A stretch of 64,000 bases of DNA from Enterobacter chuandaensis (GTDB taxonomy: Bacteria; Pseudomonadota; Gammaproteobacteria; Enterobacterales; Enterobacteriaceae), in contig NZ_QZCS01000003.1 in NCBI RefSeq assembly GCF_003594915.1, positions 310,001 through 374,000 of the forward strand, in the 5' to 3' direction. This document shows positions 1 through 9,412 of the stretch, piece by piece; within the stretch, counting starts at the first letter, position 1; every line of letters starts with the position of its first letter. The position numbers and the translations under genes were made by a program. The notes under the pieces were generated by a model. It saw nothing but the letters and a program-made list of their open reading frames with translations. It was not told the origin of the DNA and searched no databases.

Positions 1-47
1 AGTACAATCGGATGGTCATCGGCAATAATTACGTTCATATTGTTCAT
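1..47 (-). CDS. rcsB: Response regulator RcsB, N-terminal fragment (cut by window edge)
   Basis: The first 15 or so codons of RcsB, the DNA-binding response regulator of the Rcs envelope-stress phosphorelay, read on the minus strand from an ATG at 47. The peptide begins MNNMNVIIADDHPIV, with the acidic pair (ADDH) of the receiver domain. The gene runs out of the window. It lies 16 bases downstream of the rcsD stop, which matches the conserved rcsD-rcsB operon in which RcsD passes phosphate to RcsB. Identification rests on this short but characteristic N-terminus plus position. Confidence 0.93.
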   Translation of the reverse strand, partial: MNNMNVIIADDHPIV

Positions 48-63
48 GTATAAGGCTACCTTG

Positions 64-2736
64 CTACAGCAAGCTTTTGACGTAGGCGTCAATGTCGCTG
101 ATGTATTTTTCAATGCCAGAGGCATCTTTCTCACGAATTAGATGTTCCAGCGTTTCACATAACTGCTTGCCGGGAACCAGATTAAGCATGGCAAACACCC
201 CTTTAAGCCGGTGTGCTGTCTGCGCCAGCGCTGCAAAATCATTCGCAGCGGACTCAGTATACAACCGCTTAACATCATCTGGTACTGTATCAACAAAGAG
301 TGAATAGTATCCGCTGGCGTGAAGCTCGGCATTTTCATTGCCGCCTAACGGGGATTCCGTTATCTCTTCCTGCGCCAGCTGCTCTTCTATTAGTTGTAGT
401 ACAGCTTCCTGCATCGCATTGCTTATATTAAAGTTGACGCGCAGCTGGCCAGGGCCGATTTTCCGCACGCCTGACTCATCATCGCTTAAAAGCAAGCCGG
501 AGGCAGTAAGATTAGACGGATTATCAGTTAAAAACAGATCAAATTCTTGACTTGCCAGCCTTTCATCCGGCGTGATGCAGGCCGCGCCCCAGTTTTCGAG
601 CTGACGAACCACAATATTGCGGATCTCGTTTGAGGTCACATCCACCATCACCACGACATCATCCAGCAGGCGTTCTTCATCTTCTTCCTGCGGATTGGCG
701 GCCATTTTCACGTGCAGAGAGTAACGGGTGCCGAGCGATTCACGGGCCTTAATATTCAGATGGCCGCCGAGCTTGCGCGCCAGCTGATCGCACAGCCAGA
801 AGGTCAGAGCATTGGCCTTGCCGTAATGATCGCTCTGCGTGTCGTTCAGGAACGGGAAGTGGAGGTTATCAATTTCACTTGTCGTCACGCCTTCCCCGGT
901 GTCCAGAATGCGGAACGTCAGGCGATCTTCCGCCGACTCGTCGGTGCTCACTTCAAGGGTGATCTTGCCGATCTGCGTGGTGGTTACGGCGTACTGAATA
1001 ATCATCAGCAAAATGCGGCGCAGCGCCTCGCGATCACCGTGGCGTTCGTCATTGGCCGGTAAATGGTTGTTGATCAGCAGCTGCAGCCCTTTACGCTTTA
1101 TCACCGGCAGGACTTCCGGAACCACTTCATCGATCAGATCCTGAATGGAGAAGAGAGAAGGGGTACCTTTCCAGAAATCATTCTCCAGCATGTTTGCCAG
1201 CTGGATCTCATCCACCATGCGGACCAGCGAGTCGGCCTGGCAGGCAAGCTGGTGGCTTTCAGAGGTGTTTAACGCCGCCGCCTGGGTCGCCAGCGTTTTT
1301 AACGGCTGCTTGAAAGCATCGCCGATATTCTGCATGAATGCCGCGCGCCCCTGCTGGTTCTTCTCATACAGCCTTTGCGCCTGCTTGAGCTTCTTATTGA
1401 CCAGCACCTCGCGATCCTGATCGCGGATAATGAAGATTTGCGTGCGTGGCGCTACCTGGCTGCGGAACTGACGGATCTCGTACAGTTCATTGTTAATGGT
1501 GGCCTGAATAACCCCCTGGTGCTGATCCGCCATGGTGGTGATGTTCTGTAGGTTAAGGTGCGGCAGCAGGTGGTCAGCAATTTTATTGCTCATCACCGTC
1601 CGATTTGCTTCCTGATCGTGAACTAACACCCCAAGCGGCAGCACGGAAACAATCTCTTCATTGAGCGCGCGTAATACGCGCAACTCATTGGTGTTGCCCG
1701 CGGAGACCGCAGAGGCATCGCTCTGGCGCCCAGGCTGGAAACGGAAGGTGCTGTAGCCAAACAGCGCCAGCGCCAGCAGGCCAATATTCAGCAGCAGAGG
1801 CAGCAGAATATTTTGCAGGGTGTCGAGCAGCAGCGTACCAAACGGAACCTGCCACACCAGACGCATGCCGGTTGAGTTCAGCGACGAGGCAATTTCAATT
1901 TTTGAGCCGTTAAAGGAGATTGTGACGCTCTCTGCGGCCTCTTTATCAGACGCCGCACGCATGTTCTGGGTGCTGCTGTCCGGCTCCAGGCGGAAGCTGT
2001 CGAGCGGCATATCCGGCGGGATCAAATCATTAATGGGTAGATCGAAGGCCACGACCGTCGCCAGATGTCCCGGCTGGTTAAAGGTGGTACGCAGGGTAAA
2101 ATAGTGACCATTTTGCCAGGCCAGCCGGCGCAGCGATGAGAAGCTTTCACGTTCATCAAGGGCGTTGGCCTGCTGCAACATCTCTGCCCGGCGGGAGTCG
2201 ACAATGCTGCCCACGGTGGTCTCTTTAAATCCGGAAGAGAGATCTTTCAACGGCAGCGTTGAGATCAGGATCATGCTGTTGTCCTGACCGTTCAGATAGT
2301 ACATCGACCACGGCACCGTTTCGGCGCCCCAGAGGGTATCCAGATAAGTCGAAATACGCTGCGTCATCTCGAGGGTCGCGCTGTCGTGGGAGCCAAAGAT
2401 TAGCGCCTCAGTTTTACGCTGCGGTTTTTCAAGATAGTAAACATCCTGCTTAAGCCGCGTCTCCTGAAGCCCATCTCCGGATGAGCTTGCAGGCGCAGCC
2501 GCAATGTTGTCGTAAATCTGCCAGGTGGCGTAGCGCCAGGTATCAATGCGCTTGTGGACGGCGTGGGTTATATCCACCACCTGATAGCTCTTATCCTTCA
2601 GCCAGGCGTTAACCGCGCTCTGTACCATCACGCCCATTGTGACTAACAGCACAACGATCAACAGAAGAAAGAAACGGGTGATGCTCCCGGGGAGGAGGGA
2701 GAATTTGCTCGGGGCGGTAGTTTCAGTCTGACTCAT
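64..2736 (-). CDS. rcsD: Phosphotransfer intermediate protein RcsD
   Basis: RcsD relays phosphate from the hybrid sensor kinase RcsC to the response regulator RcsB in the inner-membrane Rcs system, which controls capsule, motility and envelope repair. The chosen ATG at 2736 gives 890 residues, the usual family length; an upstream in-frame ATG at 2889 would add 51 residues unlike the family. Two hydrophobic segments (about residues 20-45 and in the 300s) flank a periplasmic region. A degenerate histidine-kinase-like ATPase region follows, and a C-terminal HPt domain carries the phosphorylatable His in AHRLKG. rcsB follows after 16 bases. The long region upstream holds micF and the ompC promoter. 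Confidence 0.96.
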   Translation of the reverse strand: MSQTETTAPSKFSLLPGSITRFFLLLIVVLLVTMGVMVQSAVNAWLKDKSYQVVDITHAVHKRIDTWRYATWQIYDNIAAAPASSSGDGLQETRLKQDVYYLEKPQRKTEALIFGSHDSATLEMTQRISTYLDTLWGAETVPWSMYYLNGQDNSMILISTLPLKDLSSGFKETTVGSIVDSRRAEMLQQANALDERESFSSLRRLAWQNGHYFTLRTTFNQPGHLATVVAFDLPINDLIPPDMPLDSFRLEPDSSTQNMRAASDKEAAESVTISFNGSKIEIASSLNSTGMRLVWQVPFGTLLLDTLQNILLPLLLNIGLLALALFGYSTFRFQPGRQSDASAVSAGNTNELRVLRALNEEIVSVLPLGVLVHDQEANRTVMSNKIADHLLPHLNLQNITTMADQHQGVIQATINNELYEIRQFRSQVAPRTQIFIIRDQDREVLVNKKLKQAQRLYEKNQQGRAAFMQNIGDAFKQPLKTLATQAAALNTSESHQLACQADSLVRMVDEIQLANMLENDFWKGTPSLFSIQDLIDEVVPEVLPVIKRKGLQLLINNHLPANDERHGDREALRRILLMIIQYAVTTTQIGKITLEVSTDESAEDRLTFRILDTGEGVTTSEIDNLHFPFLNDTQSDHYGKANALTFWLCDQLARKLGGHLNIKARESLGTRYSLHVKMAANPQEEDEERLLDDVVVMVDVTSNEIRNIVVRQLENWGAACITPDERLASQEFDLFLTDNPSNLTASGLLLSDDESGVRKIGPGQLRVNFNISNAMQEAVLQLIEEQLAQEEITESPLGGNENAELHASGYYSLFVDTVPDDVKRLYTESAANDFAALAQTAHRLKGVFAMLNLVPGKQLCETLEHLIREKDASGIEKYISDIDAYVKSLL

Positions 2737-3063
2737 TGATATCTTTAACCCGTTATGGTCGTGCTCTGTGGCGATAGGGCAGTATAAAGGGTAATAACTG
2801 AATTTCCAGCGCCTCTGTCCTGGAAAGAAGCGACTTTTTCGATAAGCCGTACGAGAGAGGCGGAACGCGCTAAAGGTGTACAAATCCACGATGCGTGTAC
2901 AAATAATCAGGGCTTCCTGTCAGTAAATAGCACGAATTAACAAGAAATTAAGTTTTGAGTGAATTTCGTCATAATGACGAGGCGTGGCGGCGAATTTAGT
3001 TAATAGTCGTTACAATTACGTGGTGGTAGCACAAAAAAAAGAAAAGTTACGTAAAGAAGGGTA

Positions 3064-3156
3064 AAAAAAAACCGAATGCGATGCATCCGGTTGAATTAGG
3101 GATAAACAGACATTCAAAGCTGAATGACGGTAATAAATAAAGTTAATGATGATAGC
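3064..3156 (-). ncRNA. micF: MicF antisense regulatory RNA
   Basis: MicF is a trans-acting Hfq-dependent small RNA that represses ompF translation. Read on the minus strand, the 93-nt segment starts GCTATCATCATTAAC, continues through the E. coli-like body (CTTTATTTATTACCG, CATTCA, GAATGTCTG), and ends in a GC-rich hairpin (AACCGGATGC with GCATTCGGTT) followed by a T tract at 3063-3070. It lies about 325 bp before ompC in divergent orientation, the classic arrangement. The 5' end, which pairs with ompF mRNA, is preserved. The ends are inferred from the E. coli molecule as I recall it, not mapped. Confidence 0.93.
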
Positions 3157-3311
3157 GAGAGTTATTTTAGAGATTGGGCGCGATCTTGTTTTGTCATTCA
3201 GTGCGGTAAAGGTTTTTATTTTAACTTATTGATATGTATGCGGTAATTTTTCTTTTTGATTATAAGTGCTAAATTTCTAAGCTATTTGTGCTTTGTAAAA
3301 GTTCCTTGATA

Positions 3312-3405
3312 TTTACAATTTGAAACATGTTGGTGGGTAAATGAAACATCTTCAAAGTTTTCGTATCATATTCGCATTGGATTATTCTGCAATTTTGCGG
3401 AGAAT
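3312..3405 (+). promoter_or_regulatory. ompC promoter with three OmpR-type boxes
   Basis: Three tandem segments match the OmpR C-boxes of ompC: about 3312-3329 (TTTACAATTTGAAACATG), 3334-3350 (ending AATGAAACATC) and 3351-3370 (AAAGTTTTCGTATCAT). A likely -10 element, GAGAAT, lies at 3400-3405, which places the transcript start about 75-80 nt before the ATG, as in E. coli. Phosphorylated OmpR would activate ompC here and, from the same region, micF in the other direction. Box borders come from resemblance to the E. coli promoter. Confidence 0.8.
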
Positions 3406-3415
3406 GAAATTGCCG

Positions 3416-3439
3416 ACTGGTTAATGAGGGTTAACCAGT
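3416..3439 (+). promoter_or_regulatory. Stem-loop in the ompC leader
   Basis: A perfect 9-bp inverted repeat (ACTGGTTAA, loop TGAGGG, TTAACCAGT) lies in the 5' untranslated region of ompC, near the inferred transcript start. The E. coli leader, as I recall it, has the same stem with a paired A-to-G and T-to-C change, which suggests the RNA structure is conserved. Confidence 0.7.
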
Positions 3440-3481
3440 AAGCAGTGGCAATTATAAGGCATATAACAGAGGGTTAATAAA

Positions 3482-4594
3482 ATGAAAGTTAAAGTTCTGT
3501 CCCTCCTGGTACCAGCACTCCTGGTAGCAGGCGCAGCAAATGCGGCTGAAATTTACAACAAAGATGGCAACAAATTAGATCTGTACGGCAAAGTAGATGG
3601 TCTGCACTATTTCTCTGACGACAAGAGTGCCGACGGCGACCAGACTTACATGCGTCTTGGCTTCAAAGGCGAAACTCAGGTTAACGATCAGCTGACCGGT
3701 TACGGCCAGTGGGAATACCAGATTCAGGGTAATACGACTGAAAGCGACAACCAGTCCTGGACGCGTGTGGCGTTTGCCGGTCTGAAATTCGCTGAAGCAG
3801 GCTCTTTCGATTACGGTCGTAACTACGGTGTGATCTACGACGTAACCTCCTGGACTGACGTTCTGCCAGAATTTGGCGGTGATACCTATGGTTCAGATAA
3901 CTTCCTGCAGTCTCGTGCTAACGGCGTGGCGACCTACCGTAACCAGGACTTCTTTGGTCTGGTGGATGGCCTGAACTTTGCTCTGCAGTATCAGGGTAAA
4001 AACGGCAGCGTAAGCGGCGAGAACGTCGGTGGACGTAGCCTGCTGAAACAGAACGGCGACGGCTACGGTGCATCCGTAACCTATAACCTGGGCGAAGGTT
4101 TCAGCGTGGGTGGTGCGATGTCCTCCTCCAAACGTACCGCTGACCAGAACGCACCGGGCGTTTACGGTAACGGCGATCACGCAGAAGTCTATTCTGGCGG
4201 CCTGAAATACGACGCCAACAACATCTACCTGGCAGCGCAGTACTCTCAGACCTACAACGCAACCCGCTTCGGTACCTCTAACGGCGACAGCCCGACTACC
4301 GCTTACGGTTTTGCTAACAAAGCGCAGAACTTCGAAGTGGTTGCTCAGTACCAGTTCGACTTCGGCCTGCGTCCATCCGTGGCTTACCTGCAGTCCAAAG
4401 GGAAAGACATCGAAGGTTACGGCGATCAGGATCTGCTGAAATATGTTGATGTAGGCGCGACTTACTACTTCAACAAAAACATGTCCACCTACGTGGATTA
4501 CAAAATCAACCTGGTTGATGAAAATGAGTTCACCCGTCAGGCCGGTATCGGTACTGATGATATCGTCGCGCTGGGCCTGGTTTACCAGTTCTAA
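3482..4594 (+). CDS. ompC: Outer membrane porin OmpC
   Basis: Trimeric general porin, a 16-stranded beta-barrel letting small hydrophilic solutes across the outer membrane. The 370-residue precursor has a 21-residue signal peptide ([21 protein letters not shown]) before mature [10 protein letters not shown]. It carries the constriction-loop motif PEFGGDTYG and the terminal aromatic QF needed for barrel assembly. OmpC rather than OmpF is chosen from the signal peptide, the [20 protein letters not shown] start and the location beside micF and rcsD. Translation starts after GAGGGTTAATAAA. Surface loops (for example the [13 protein letters not shown] stretch) differ from E. coli, as is usual in porins. 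It is the likely target of OmpR and envelope-stress small RNAs. Confidence 0.97.
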   Translation: MKVKVLSLLVPALLVAGAANAAEIYNKDGNKLDLYGKVDGLHYFSDDKSADGDQTYMRLGFKGETQVNDQLTGYGQWEYQIQGNTTESDNQSWTRVAFAGLKFAEAGSFDYGRNYGVIYDVTSWTDVLPEFGGDTYGSDNFLQSRANGVATYRNQDFFGLVDGLNFALQYQGKNGSVSGENVGGRSLLKQNGDGYGASVTYNLGEGFSVGGAMSSSKRTADQNAPGVYGNGDHAEVYSGGLKYDANNIYLAAQYSQTYNATRFGTSNGDSPTTAYGFANKAQNFEVVAQYQFDFGLRPSVAYLQSKGKDIEGYGDQDLLKYVDVGATYYFNKNMSTYVDYKINLVDENEFTRQAGIGTDDIVALGLVYQF

Positions 4595-4615
4595 TCGCGT
4601 CATCGTGTGACTTAA

Positions 4616-4638
4616 GGGGCCTGATGGCCCCATTTTTG
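4616..4638 (+). terminator. Rho-independent terminator after ompC
   Basis: GGGGCC, loop TGAT, GGCCCC followed by ATTTTTG, 21 bases after the ompC stop. Confidence 0.85.
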
Positions 4639-4708
4639 TGTCTTTCTGGTTCTCACAATGCCACCGTTTTGGTGTACTCTTGCCGCCCTGGCATGAGGAT
4701 AATAATGA

Positions 4709-5764
4709 ATGGACATGACTTTTTTACGCGCCAGCTTTCTGGCTATGCTGTTTTTCCTGACCGCGTGTGATGATTCCGCGCCCGTGGTGAAAACCGATGC
4801 ACCCGCCGCGACGGTGCTCGAAGGCAAAACGATGGGCACCTTCTGGCGCGTCAGCGTGATGAACCTGGATAAAACCCGCGCCGAAGAGCTTCGCGGCAAA
4901 ATCCAGGCTCAGCTGGATGCCGACGACCAGCTGCTCTCAACCTATAAAAATGACTCGGCGCTGATGCGCTTTAATCTCTCCACCAGTACCTCCCTGTGGC
5001 CGGTGAGCGAAGCGATGGCTGATATTGTTACCGAGTCAATGCGCGTGGGATATAAAACCAACGGCGCGATGGACGTGACCGTCGGACCGCTGGTGAACCT
5101 GTGGGGATTTGGCCCGAACAAACAGCCGGATACCACCCCCGATCAGGCGGCCATTGATGATGCCCGCGCCCGGACAGGATTAAAGCATCTGACGGTGATC
5201 AACCAGTACGGCCAGCAGTATCTGCAGAAAGACATCCCCGATCTGTTTGTCGATCTGTCAACGGTAGGCGAAGGTTACGCAGCGGATCACCTTGCGGCGC
5301 TGATGACGCAGGAAGGGATATCGCGCTACCTGGTCTCCGTGGGCGGCGCGTTAGTCAGCCGGGGCATGAACGCCACTGGCAAACCGTGGCGCGTAGCGAT
5401 TCAAAAACCGACCGATCGGCAAAATGCCGTTCAGGCCATCGTGGATATCAACGGGCACGGCATCAGTACGTCCGGCAGCTACCGTAACTATTACGAACTC
5501 GACGGGAAACGCGTTTCGCACGTGATTGACCCTCAGACCGGGCGTCCCATCACGCATAATCTGGTCTCGGTGACGGTGATAGCCCCCACCGCGCTGGAAG
5601 CGGATGCCTGGGATACCGGATTAATGGTGCTCGGCCCGGAAAAAGCCAAAGAGGTGGTTCGTCAGGAAGGGCTGGCGGTTTATATGATCACCAAAGAGGG
5701 CGACGGGTTTAAAACCTGGAGCTCGCCGCAGTTCAACAGCTTCCTGGTAAGCGACAAAAATTAA
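4709..5764 (+). CDS. apbE: FAD:protein FMN transferase ApbE (lipoprotein)
   Basis: ApbE covalently attaches FMN to threonines of exported flavoproteins such as the RnfG and NqrC subunits, using FAD and magnesium. The 351-residue product begins with a lipoprotein signal (MDMTFLRASFLAMLFFLTAC), predicting lipid attachment at Cys20 and a periplasmic location. Family motifs are clear: GKTMGTFWR near the N-terminus, GPLVNLWGFGP, the flavin-binding DLSTVGEGYAADH, and the C-terminal ALEADAWDTGLMVLG. A GAGGAT ribosome binding site lies 8 bases before the ATG at 4709; an overlapping ATG at 4704 is out of frame. It stands alone between ompC and ada, as in E. coli. Confidence 0.96.
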   Translation: MDMTFLRASFLAMLFFLTACDDSAPVVKTDAPAATVLEGKTMGTFWRVSVMNLDKTRAEELRGKIQAQLDADDQLLSTYKNDSALMRFNLSTSTSLWPVSEAMADIVTESMRVGYKTNGAMDVTVGPLVNLWGFGPNKQPDTTPDQAAIDDARARTGLKHLTVINQYGQQYLQKDIPDLFVDLSTVGEGYAADHLAALMTQEGISRYLVSVGGALVSRGMNATGKPWRVAIQKPTDRQNAVQAIVDINGHGISTSGSYRNYYELDGKRVSHVIDPQTGRPITHNLVSVTVIAPTALEADAWDTGLMVLGPEKAKEVVRQEGLAVYMITKEGDGFKTWSSPQFNSFLVSDKN

Positions 5765-5813
5765 AAAGCAAGGTTGCGGGTTTTTTATCGCTGGCGCTCA
5801 GGCAGGCTAAAGG
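5759..5813 (+). promoter_or_regulatory. ada promoter with Ada box
   Basis: AATTAAAAAGCAA at 5759-5771 fits the Ada operator form AAT-N6-GCAA bound by methylated Ada. A -35-like TTATCG (5785-5790) and a -10-like TAAAGG (5808-5813), 17 bases apart, align with the E. coli ada promoter. The Ada box straddles the apbE stop codon (5762-5764), so operator and coding end share bases. Confidence 0.75.
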
Positions 5814-5836
5814 TATGCTTGTAAGAGGAGCTGATG

Positions 5837-6895
5837 ATGAAAAATCCAACCTTCATGACCGATGAGGATCGCTGGCAGGCCGTGCTGGCCCGCGATCCGC
5901 GCGCTGACGACCGGTTTGTCTTTGCCGTGCAGACGACGGGGATCGTGTGTCGCCCGTCCTGCCGTGCCCGTCACGCCCTGCGTAAAAATGTCTGCTTTTA
6001 TCCTAATGTCCAGCATGCCATTCAGGCCGGATTTCGCCCGTGCAAGCGCTGTATGCCGGACCAACGCGATCCGCAGCAGCAGAAGCTGGCGAAAGTGGAG
6101 CACGCCTGTCGCCTTCTGGAGCAGGATCCCACGCTCACGCTGGAAGGTCTGGCGCAGCAGGTCGCCATGAGTCCTTTCCATTTCCACCGGCTGTTTAAGT
6201 CCGTCACCGGGATGACGCCAAAAGCCTGGCAGCAGGCGGCGCGGGGGCAGCGTCTGCGTACGGCGCTTGCGCAGGGGAACAAAATTACCGATGCCGTGCT
6301 GGCGGCAGGTTTTCCCGACAGCAGCACCTATTACCGCAAGGCCAACGACGCGCTGGGGATGACGGCGAAACAGTACCGCAAAGGTGAGGTATCGGTGCAG
6401 TACGCCATTGACGACTGTTCGTTAGGACGCTGTCTGGTCGCTGAAAGCGAGCGGGGGATTTGCGCGATACTGCTGGGTGACAACGATGCAGAATTAGCCG
6501 AAGAGCTGGCGACGCTGTTTCCAAACGCGGAATGTGCTCCACGGGAAGATGCCTTTGCGCAGCGTATCCGTCAGGTCATTGCCAGTATTGATAACCACGC
6601 GGTGCCGCTGGCGCTGCCGCTGGATATACGCGGCACCGCGTTCCAGGAGCGGGTCTGGCAGGCTCTTCGTGACATCCCCTGCGGGGAAACGGCCAGCTAT
6701 CAGCAGGTGGCGCAGGCGATTGGCCAGCCCAACGCGGTGCGTGCCGTCGCCGGTGCCTGCGCGGCAAACAGGCTGGCGATTGTAATCCCCTGTCATCGCG
6801 TGGTTCGCAACGACGGCGCGCTGTCGGGTTACCGATGGGGGGCGGCGCGAAAAGCGCAATTACTGAAACGTGAGGCGAAACGCCGGGAGGAATAA
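5837..6895 (+). CDS. ada: Bifunctional methyltransferase and transcriptional regulator Ada
   Basis: Ada removes methyl groups from DNA phosphotriesters and from O6-methylguanine/O4-methylthymine, and once methylated activates the adaptive response. The second of two adjacent ATGs (5837) is used: AGGAG lies 6 bases before it, and its numbering puts the zinc and methyl-acceptor cysteines at 38, 42, 69 and 72 as in E. coli. An AraC-type helix-turn-helix occupies roughly residues 85-180. The C-terminal alkyltransferase domain has the active-site Cys at about 319 in IPCHRVV. Length 352 residues. The stop overlaps the alkB start by one base, indicating an operon, and an Ada box precedes the gene. 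Confidence 0.96.
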   Translation: MKNPTFMTDEDRWQAVLARDPRADDRFVFAVQTTGIVCRPSCRARHALRKNVCFYPNVQHAIQAGFRPCKRCMPDQRDPQQQKLAKVEHACRLLEQDPTLTLEGLAQQVAMSPFHFHRLFKSVTGMTPKAWQQAARGQRLRTALAQGNKITDAVLAAGFPDSSTYYRKANDALGMTAKQYRKGEVSVQYAIDDCSLGRCLVAESERGICAILLGDNDAELAEELATLFPNAECAPREDAFAQRIRQVIASIDNHAVPLALPLDIRGTAFQERVWQALRDIPCGETASYQQVAQAIGQPNAVRAVAGACAANRLAIVIPCHRVVRNDGALSGYRWGAARKAQLLKREAKRREE

Positions 6896-7551
6896 TGCTC
6901 GATCTTTTTGCGGATGCCGAACCCTGGCAGGAGCCGCTTGCGCCGGGAGCGGTGATCCTGCGCCGCTTTGCACTCTCCCGCGCGGCGGCGCTGATTGCCG
7001 GTATCGACGAGGTGACGGCCGTTTCACCGTTTCGCCATATGGTGATGCCGGGCGGCTACACCATGTCTGTTGCCATGGCTAACTGCGGGGAGTTAGGTTG
7101 GGCCACGAACGAGCGGGGCTATCTCTATGCCCCGGTCGATCCCTCCACTGGCCAGCCGTGGCCACCGATGCCTGCGGTTTTCCAGGCTCTCTGCCACGAG
7201 GCTGCCGTTGCAGCAGATTACCCTGACTTCCGGCCGGATGCCTGTCTGATTAACCGCTACGCCGTCGGCGCGAAGCTCTCGCTGCATCAGGACAAAGATG
7301 AACCCGATCTGCGCGCGCCCATCGTCTCGGTATCGTTGGGTCTGCCCGCCGTCTTCCAGTTTGGCGGTTTACGCCGCAACGATCCGCTCAGGCGCATTAT
7401 GCTGGAGCATGGCGACGTGGTGGTGTGGGGCAGGGAATCACGGCTGTTTTATCACGGAATTCAGCCCCTCAAGCCCGGTGTGCATCCCCTCACGGGCGAG
7501 TACCGTTTTAATCTGACTTTCCGTCAGGCGGGGTTGAGCAAACAAAAATAA
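6895..7551 (+). CDS. alkB: DNA/RNA oxidative demethylase AlkB
   Basis: AlkB is a cytosolic Fe(II)/2-oxoglutarate dioxygenase that removes 1-methyladenine and 3-methylcytosine lesions. The 218-residue protein has the iron ligands His131 and Asp133 (LHQDKDEPD) and His187 (YHGIQ), and the 2-oxoglutarate-binding arginines at 204 and 210 (YRFNLTFR). Its ATG overlaps the ada stop in TAATG, so translational coupling with ada is likely and both would be induced from the Ada-controlled promoter. Confidence 0.97.
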   Translation: MLDLFADAEPWQEPLAPGAVILRRFALSRAAALIAGIDEVTAVSPFRHMVMPGGYTMSVAMANCGELGWATNERGYLYAPVDPSTGQPWPPMPAVFQALCHEAAVAADYPDFRPDACLINRYAVGAKLSLHQDKDEPDLRAPIVSVSLGLPAVFQFGGLRRNDPLRRIMLEHGDVVVWGRESRLFYHGIQPLKPGVHPLTGEYRFNLTFRQAGLSKQK

Positions 7552-7620
7552 GAATTATTCTTGATGTCCGCGCAGGGCAGTTTACACTGCTGGCTGATTT
7601 TTATTGTCCGGATTGCCTGC

Positions 7621-9264
7621 ATGCAACTACTTCTTCTTGTCTGGCGTCAGTACCGCTGGCCCTTCATCGCCGTGATGGCGTTAAGCCTCGCCAGCGCCGC
7701 GCTGGGTATTGGTCTGATCGCATTTATTAACGTGCGGCTGATTGAAATGGTCGACACCTCACTCTCGGTTCTGCCGGAGTTTCTCGGCCTGCTGCTGCTG
7801 CTGATGGCGGTCACGCTGGGTTCCCAGCTGGCGCTGACCGCGCTCGGCCACCATTTCGTTTTTCGCCTGCGCAGCGAATTCATTAAGCGGATCCTCGACA
7901 CGCAGGTTGAGCGCGTGGAGCAGCTCGGCAGCGCTTCCCTGCTGGCGGGGCTGACCAGCGACGTGCGTGCGATTACTATCGCGTTTGTCCGCCTGCCGGA
8001 GCTGGTGCAGGGGATCATCCTGACCTTTGGCTCGGCGGCCTATCTCGCCTGGCTTTCGACAAAAATGCTGGCGGTGACCGCGGTGTGGATTGCCATCACC
8101 ATCTGGGGCGGTTTCGTGCTGGTGTCGCGCGTCTATAAACACATGGCGGTTCTGCGCGAAACAGAAGATAAGCTCTATAACGATTACCAGACGGTGCTGG
8201 AAGGGCGCAAAGAGCTGACCCTCAACCGCGAGCGTGCCGAGCATATCTTCAATAACCTCTATATCCCGGACGCGCGCGACTACCGGCACCACATTATTCG
8301 CGCCGATACCTTCCACCTGAGCGCGGTGAACTGGTCCAACATTATGATGCTGGGCGCCATTGGCCTGGTGTTCTGGATGGCGAACAGCCTGGGCTGGGCC
8401 GACACTAACGTGGCGGCGACCTACTCGCTGACGCTGCTGTTCCTGCGTACGCCGCTGCTCTCGGCCGTCGGCGCATTGCCTACGTTACTCAGCGCGCAGG
8501 TAGCGTTTAACAAGCTTAAGAAGTTCGACCTGGCACCATTTAAGGCTGAATTCCCGCGCCCGCAGGCGTTCCCCAACTGGCAGACGCTGGAGCTGCGCGA
8601 CGTAACGTTCCGCTATCAGGACAACGCCTTCTCCGTGGGGCCGGTCAATCTGACCATTCACCGGGGAGAACTGCTGTTCCTCATCGGCGGCAACGGCAGC
8701 GGTAAATCTACACTGGCGATGTTGCTCACCGGACTCTATCAGCCGCAGTCGGGCGAGATCCTGCTGGACGGCAAGGCGCTGAGCGCGGAGAAACCCGAGG
8801 ATTATCGCAAGCTTTTCTCTGCGGTATTTACCGATGTCTGGCTGTTTGACCAGCTGTTGGGGCCGGAAGGGCAGCAGGCCAATCCGGCGCTGGTGGAAAA
8901 ATGGCTTGCGCAGCTGCAGATGGCGCACAAGCTGGAGCTTCAGGACGGCAAAATCCTGAACCTCAGGCTCTCCAAAGGCCAGAAGAAGCGCGTGGCGCTG
9001 CTGCTGGCGCTGGCGGAAGAGCGTGACATCATCCTGCTGGATGAGTGGGCGGCCGACCAGGATCCGCATTTCCGCCGCGAGTTTTATCAGGTGCTGCTGC
9101 CGCTGATGCAGGAGATGGGCAAAACCATTTTCGCCATCAGCCACGACGATCATTACTTCATACATGCTGACCGCCTGCTGGAGATGCGCGACGGCAGGCT
9201 GAGCGAGCTGACCGGCGAAGAGCGCGATGCGGCATCGCGTGATGCGGTGGCGCGTACGGCCTGA
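7621..9264 (+). CDS. yojI: ABC exporter YojI (microcin J25 efflux type)
   Basis: An inner-membrane ABC exporter with fused membrane and ATPase domains; the E. coli protein pumps out microcin J25 with TolC. The ATG at 7621 gives 547 residues, the E. coli length; upstream TTG/ATG codons at 7561-7564 would add about 20 unrelated residues. Around six membrane segments fill residues 1-300. The ATPase domain has Walker [10 protein letters not shown] (about 355), the signature-like LSKGQKKR (about 450) and Walker B IILLDEW (about 470), then the SHDD switch. No strong Shine-Dalgarno is seen before 7621. It lies 69 bp after alkB. Confidence 0.94.
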   Translation: MQLLLLVWRQYRWPFIAVMALSLASAALGIGLIAFINVRLIEMVDTSLSVLPEFLGLLLLLMAVTLGSQLALTALGHHFVFRLRSEFIKRILDTQVERVEQLGSASLLAGLTSDVRAITIAFVRLPELVQGIILTFGSAAYLAWLSTKMLAVTAVWIAITIWGGFVLVSRVYKHMAVLRETEDKLYNDYQTVLEGRKELTLNRERAEHIFNNLYIPDARDYRHHIIRADTFHLSAVNWSNIMMLGAIGLVFWMANSLGWADTNVAATYSLTLLFLRTPLLSAVGALPTLLSAQVAFNKLKKFDLAPFKAEFPRPQAFPNWQTLELRDVTFRYQDNAFSVGPVNLTIHRGELLFLIGGNGSGKSTLAMLLTGLYQPQSGEILLDGKALSAEKPEDYRKLFSAVFTDVWLFDQLLGPEGQQANPALVEKWLAQLQMAHKLELQDGKILNLRLSKGQKKRVALLLALAEERDIILLDEWAADQDPHFRREFYQVLLPLMQEMGKTIFAISHDDHYFIHADRLLEMRDGRLSELTGEERDAASRDAVARTA

Positions 9265-9266
9265 TG

Positions 9267-9300
9267 CCCTCACCCTAACCCTCTCCCACAGGGAGAGGGG
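9267..9300. repeat. Intergenic palindromic repeat, CCCTCTCCC/GGGAGAGGG family (partial copy)
   Basis: CCCTCACCCTAACCCTCTCCC, spacer ACA, GGGAGAGGGG right after yojI. The inner 9-bp stem is complete but the outer right arm is missing. Related copies lie at 13986-14015 and, complete, at 51844-51892. Confidence 0.7.
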
Positions 9301-9412
9301 ATAGATCGTGGCTGTAATGACGTTTTTTTCTCCACCTCGGCCCGTTGTTTATTCTTATTTACATATCCCCGCGCTATGCTTAATGCCAACTTATTTCATG
9401 GATTTATGATTA

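Noticed and set aside
3893..4633. A 246-codon antisense frame within ompC
   Set aside because: Shadow of a highly expressed gene with strong codon bias, which often leaves long antisense frames open.
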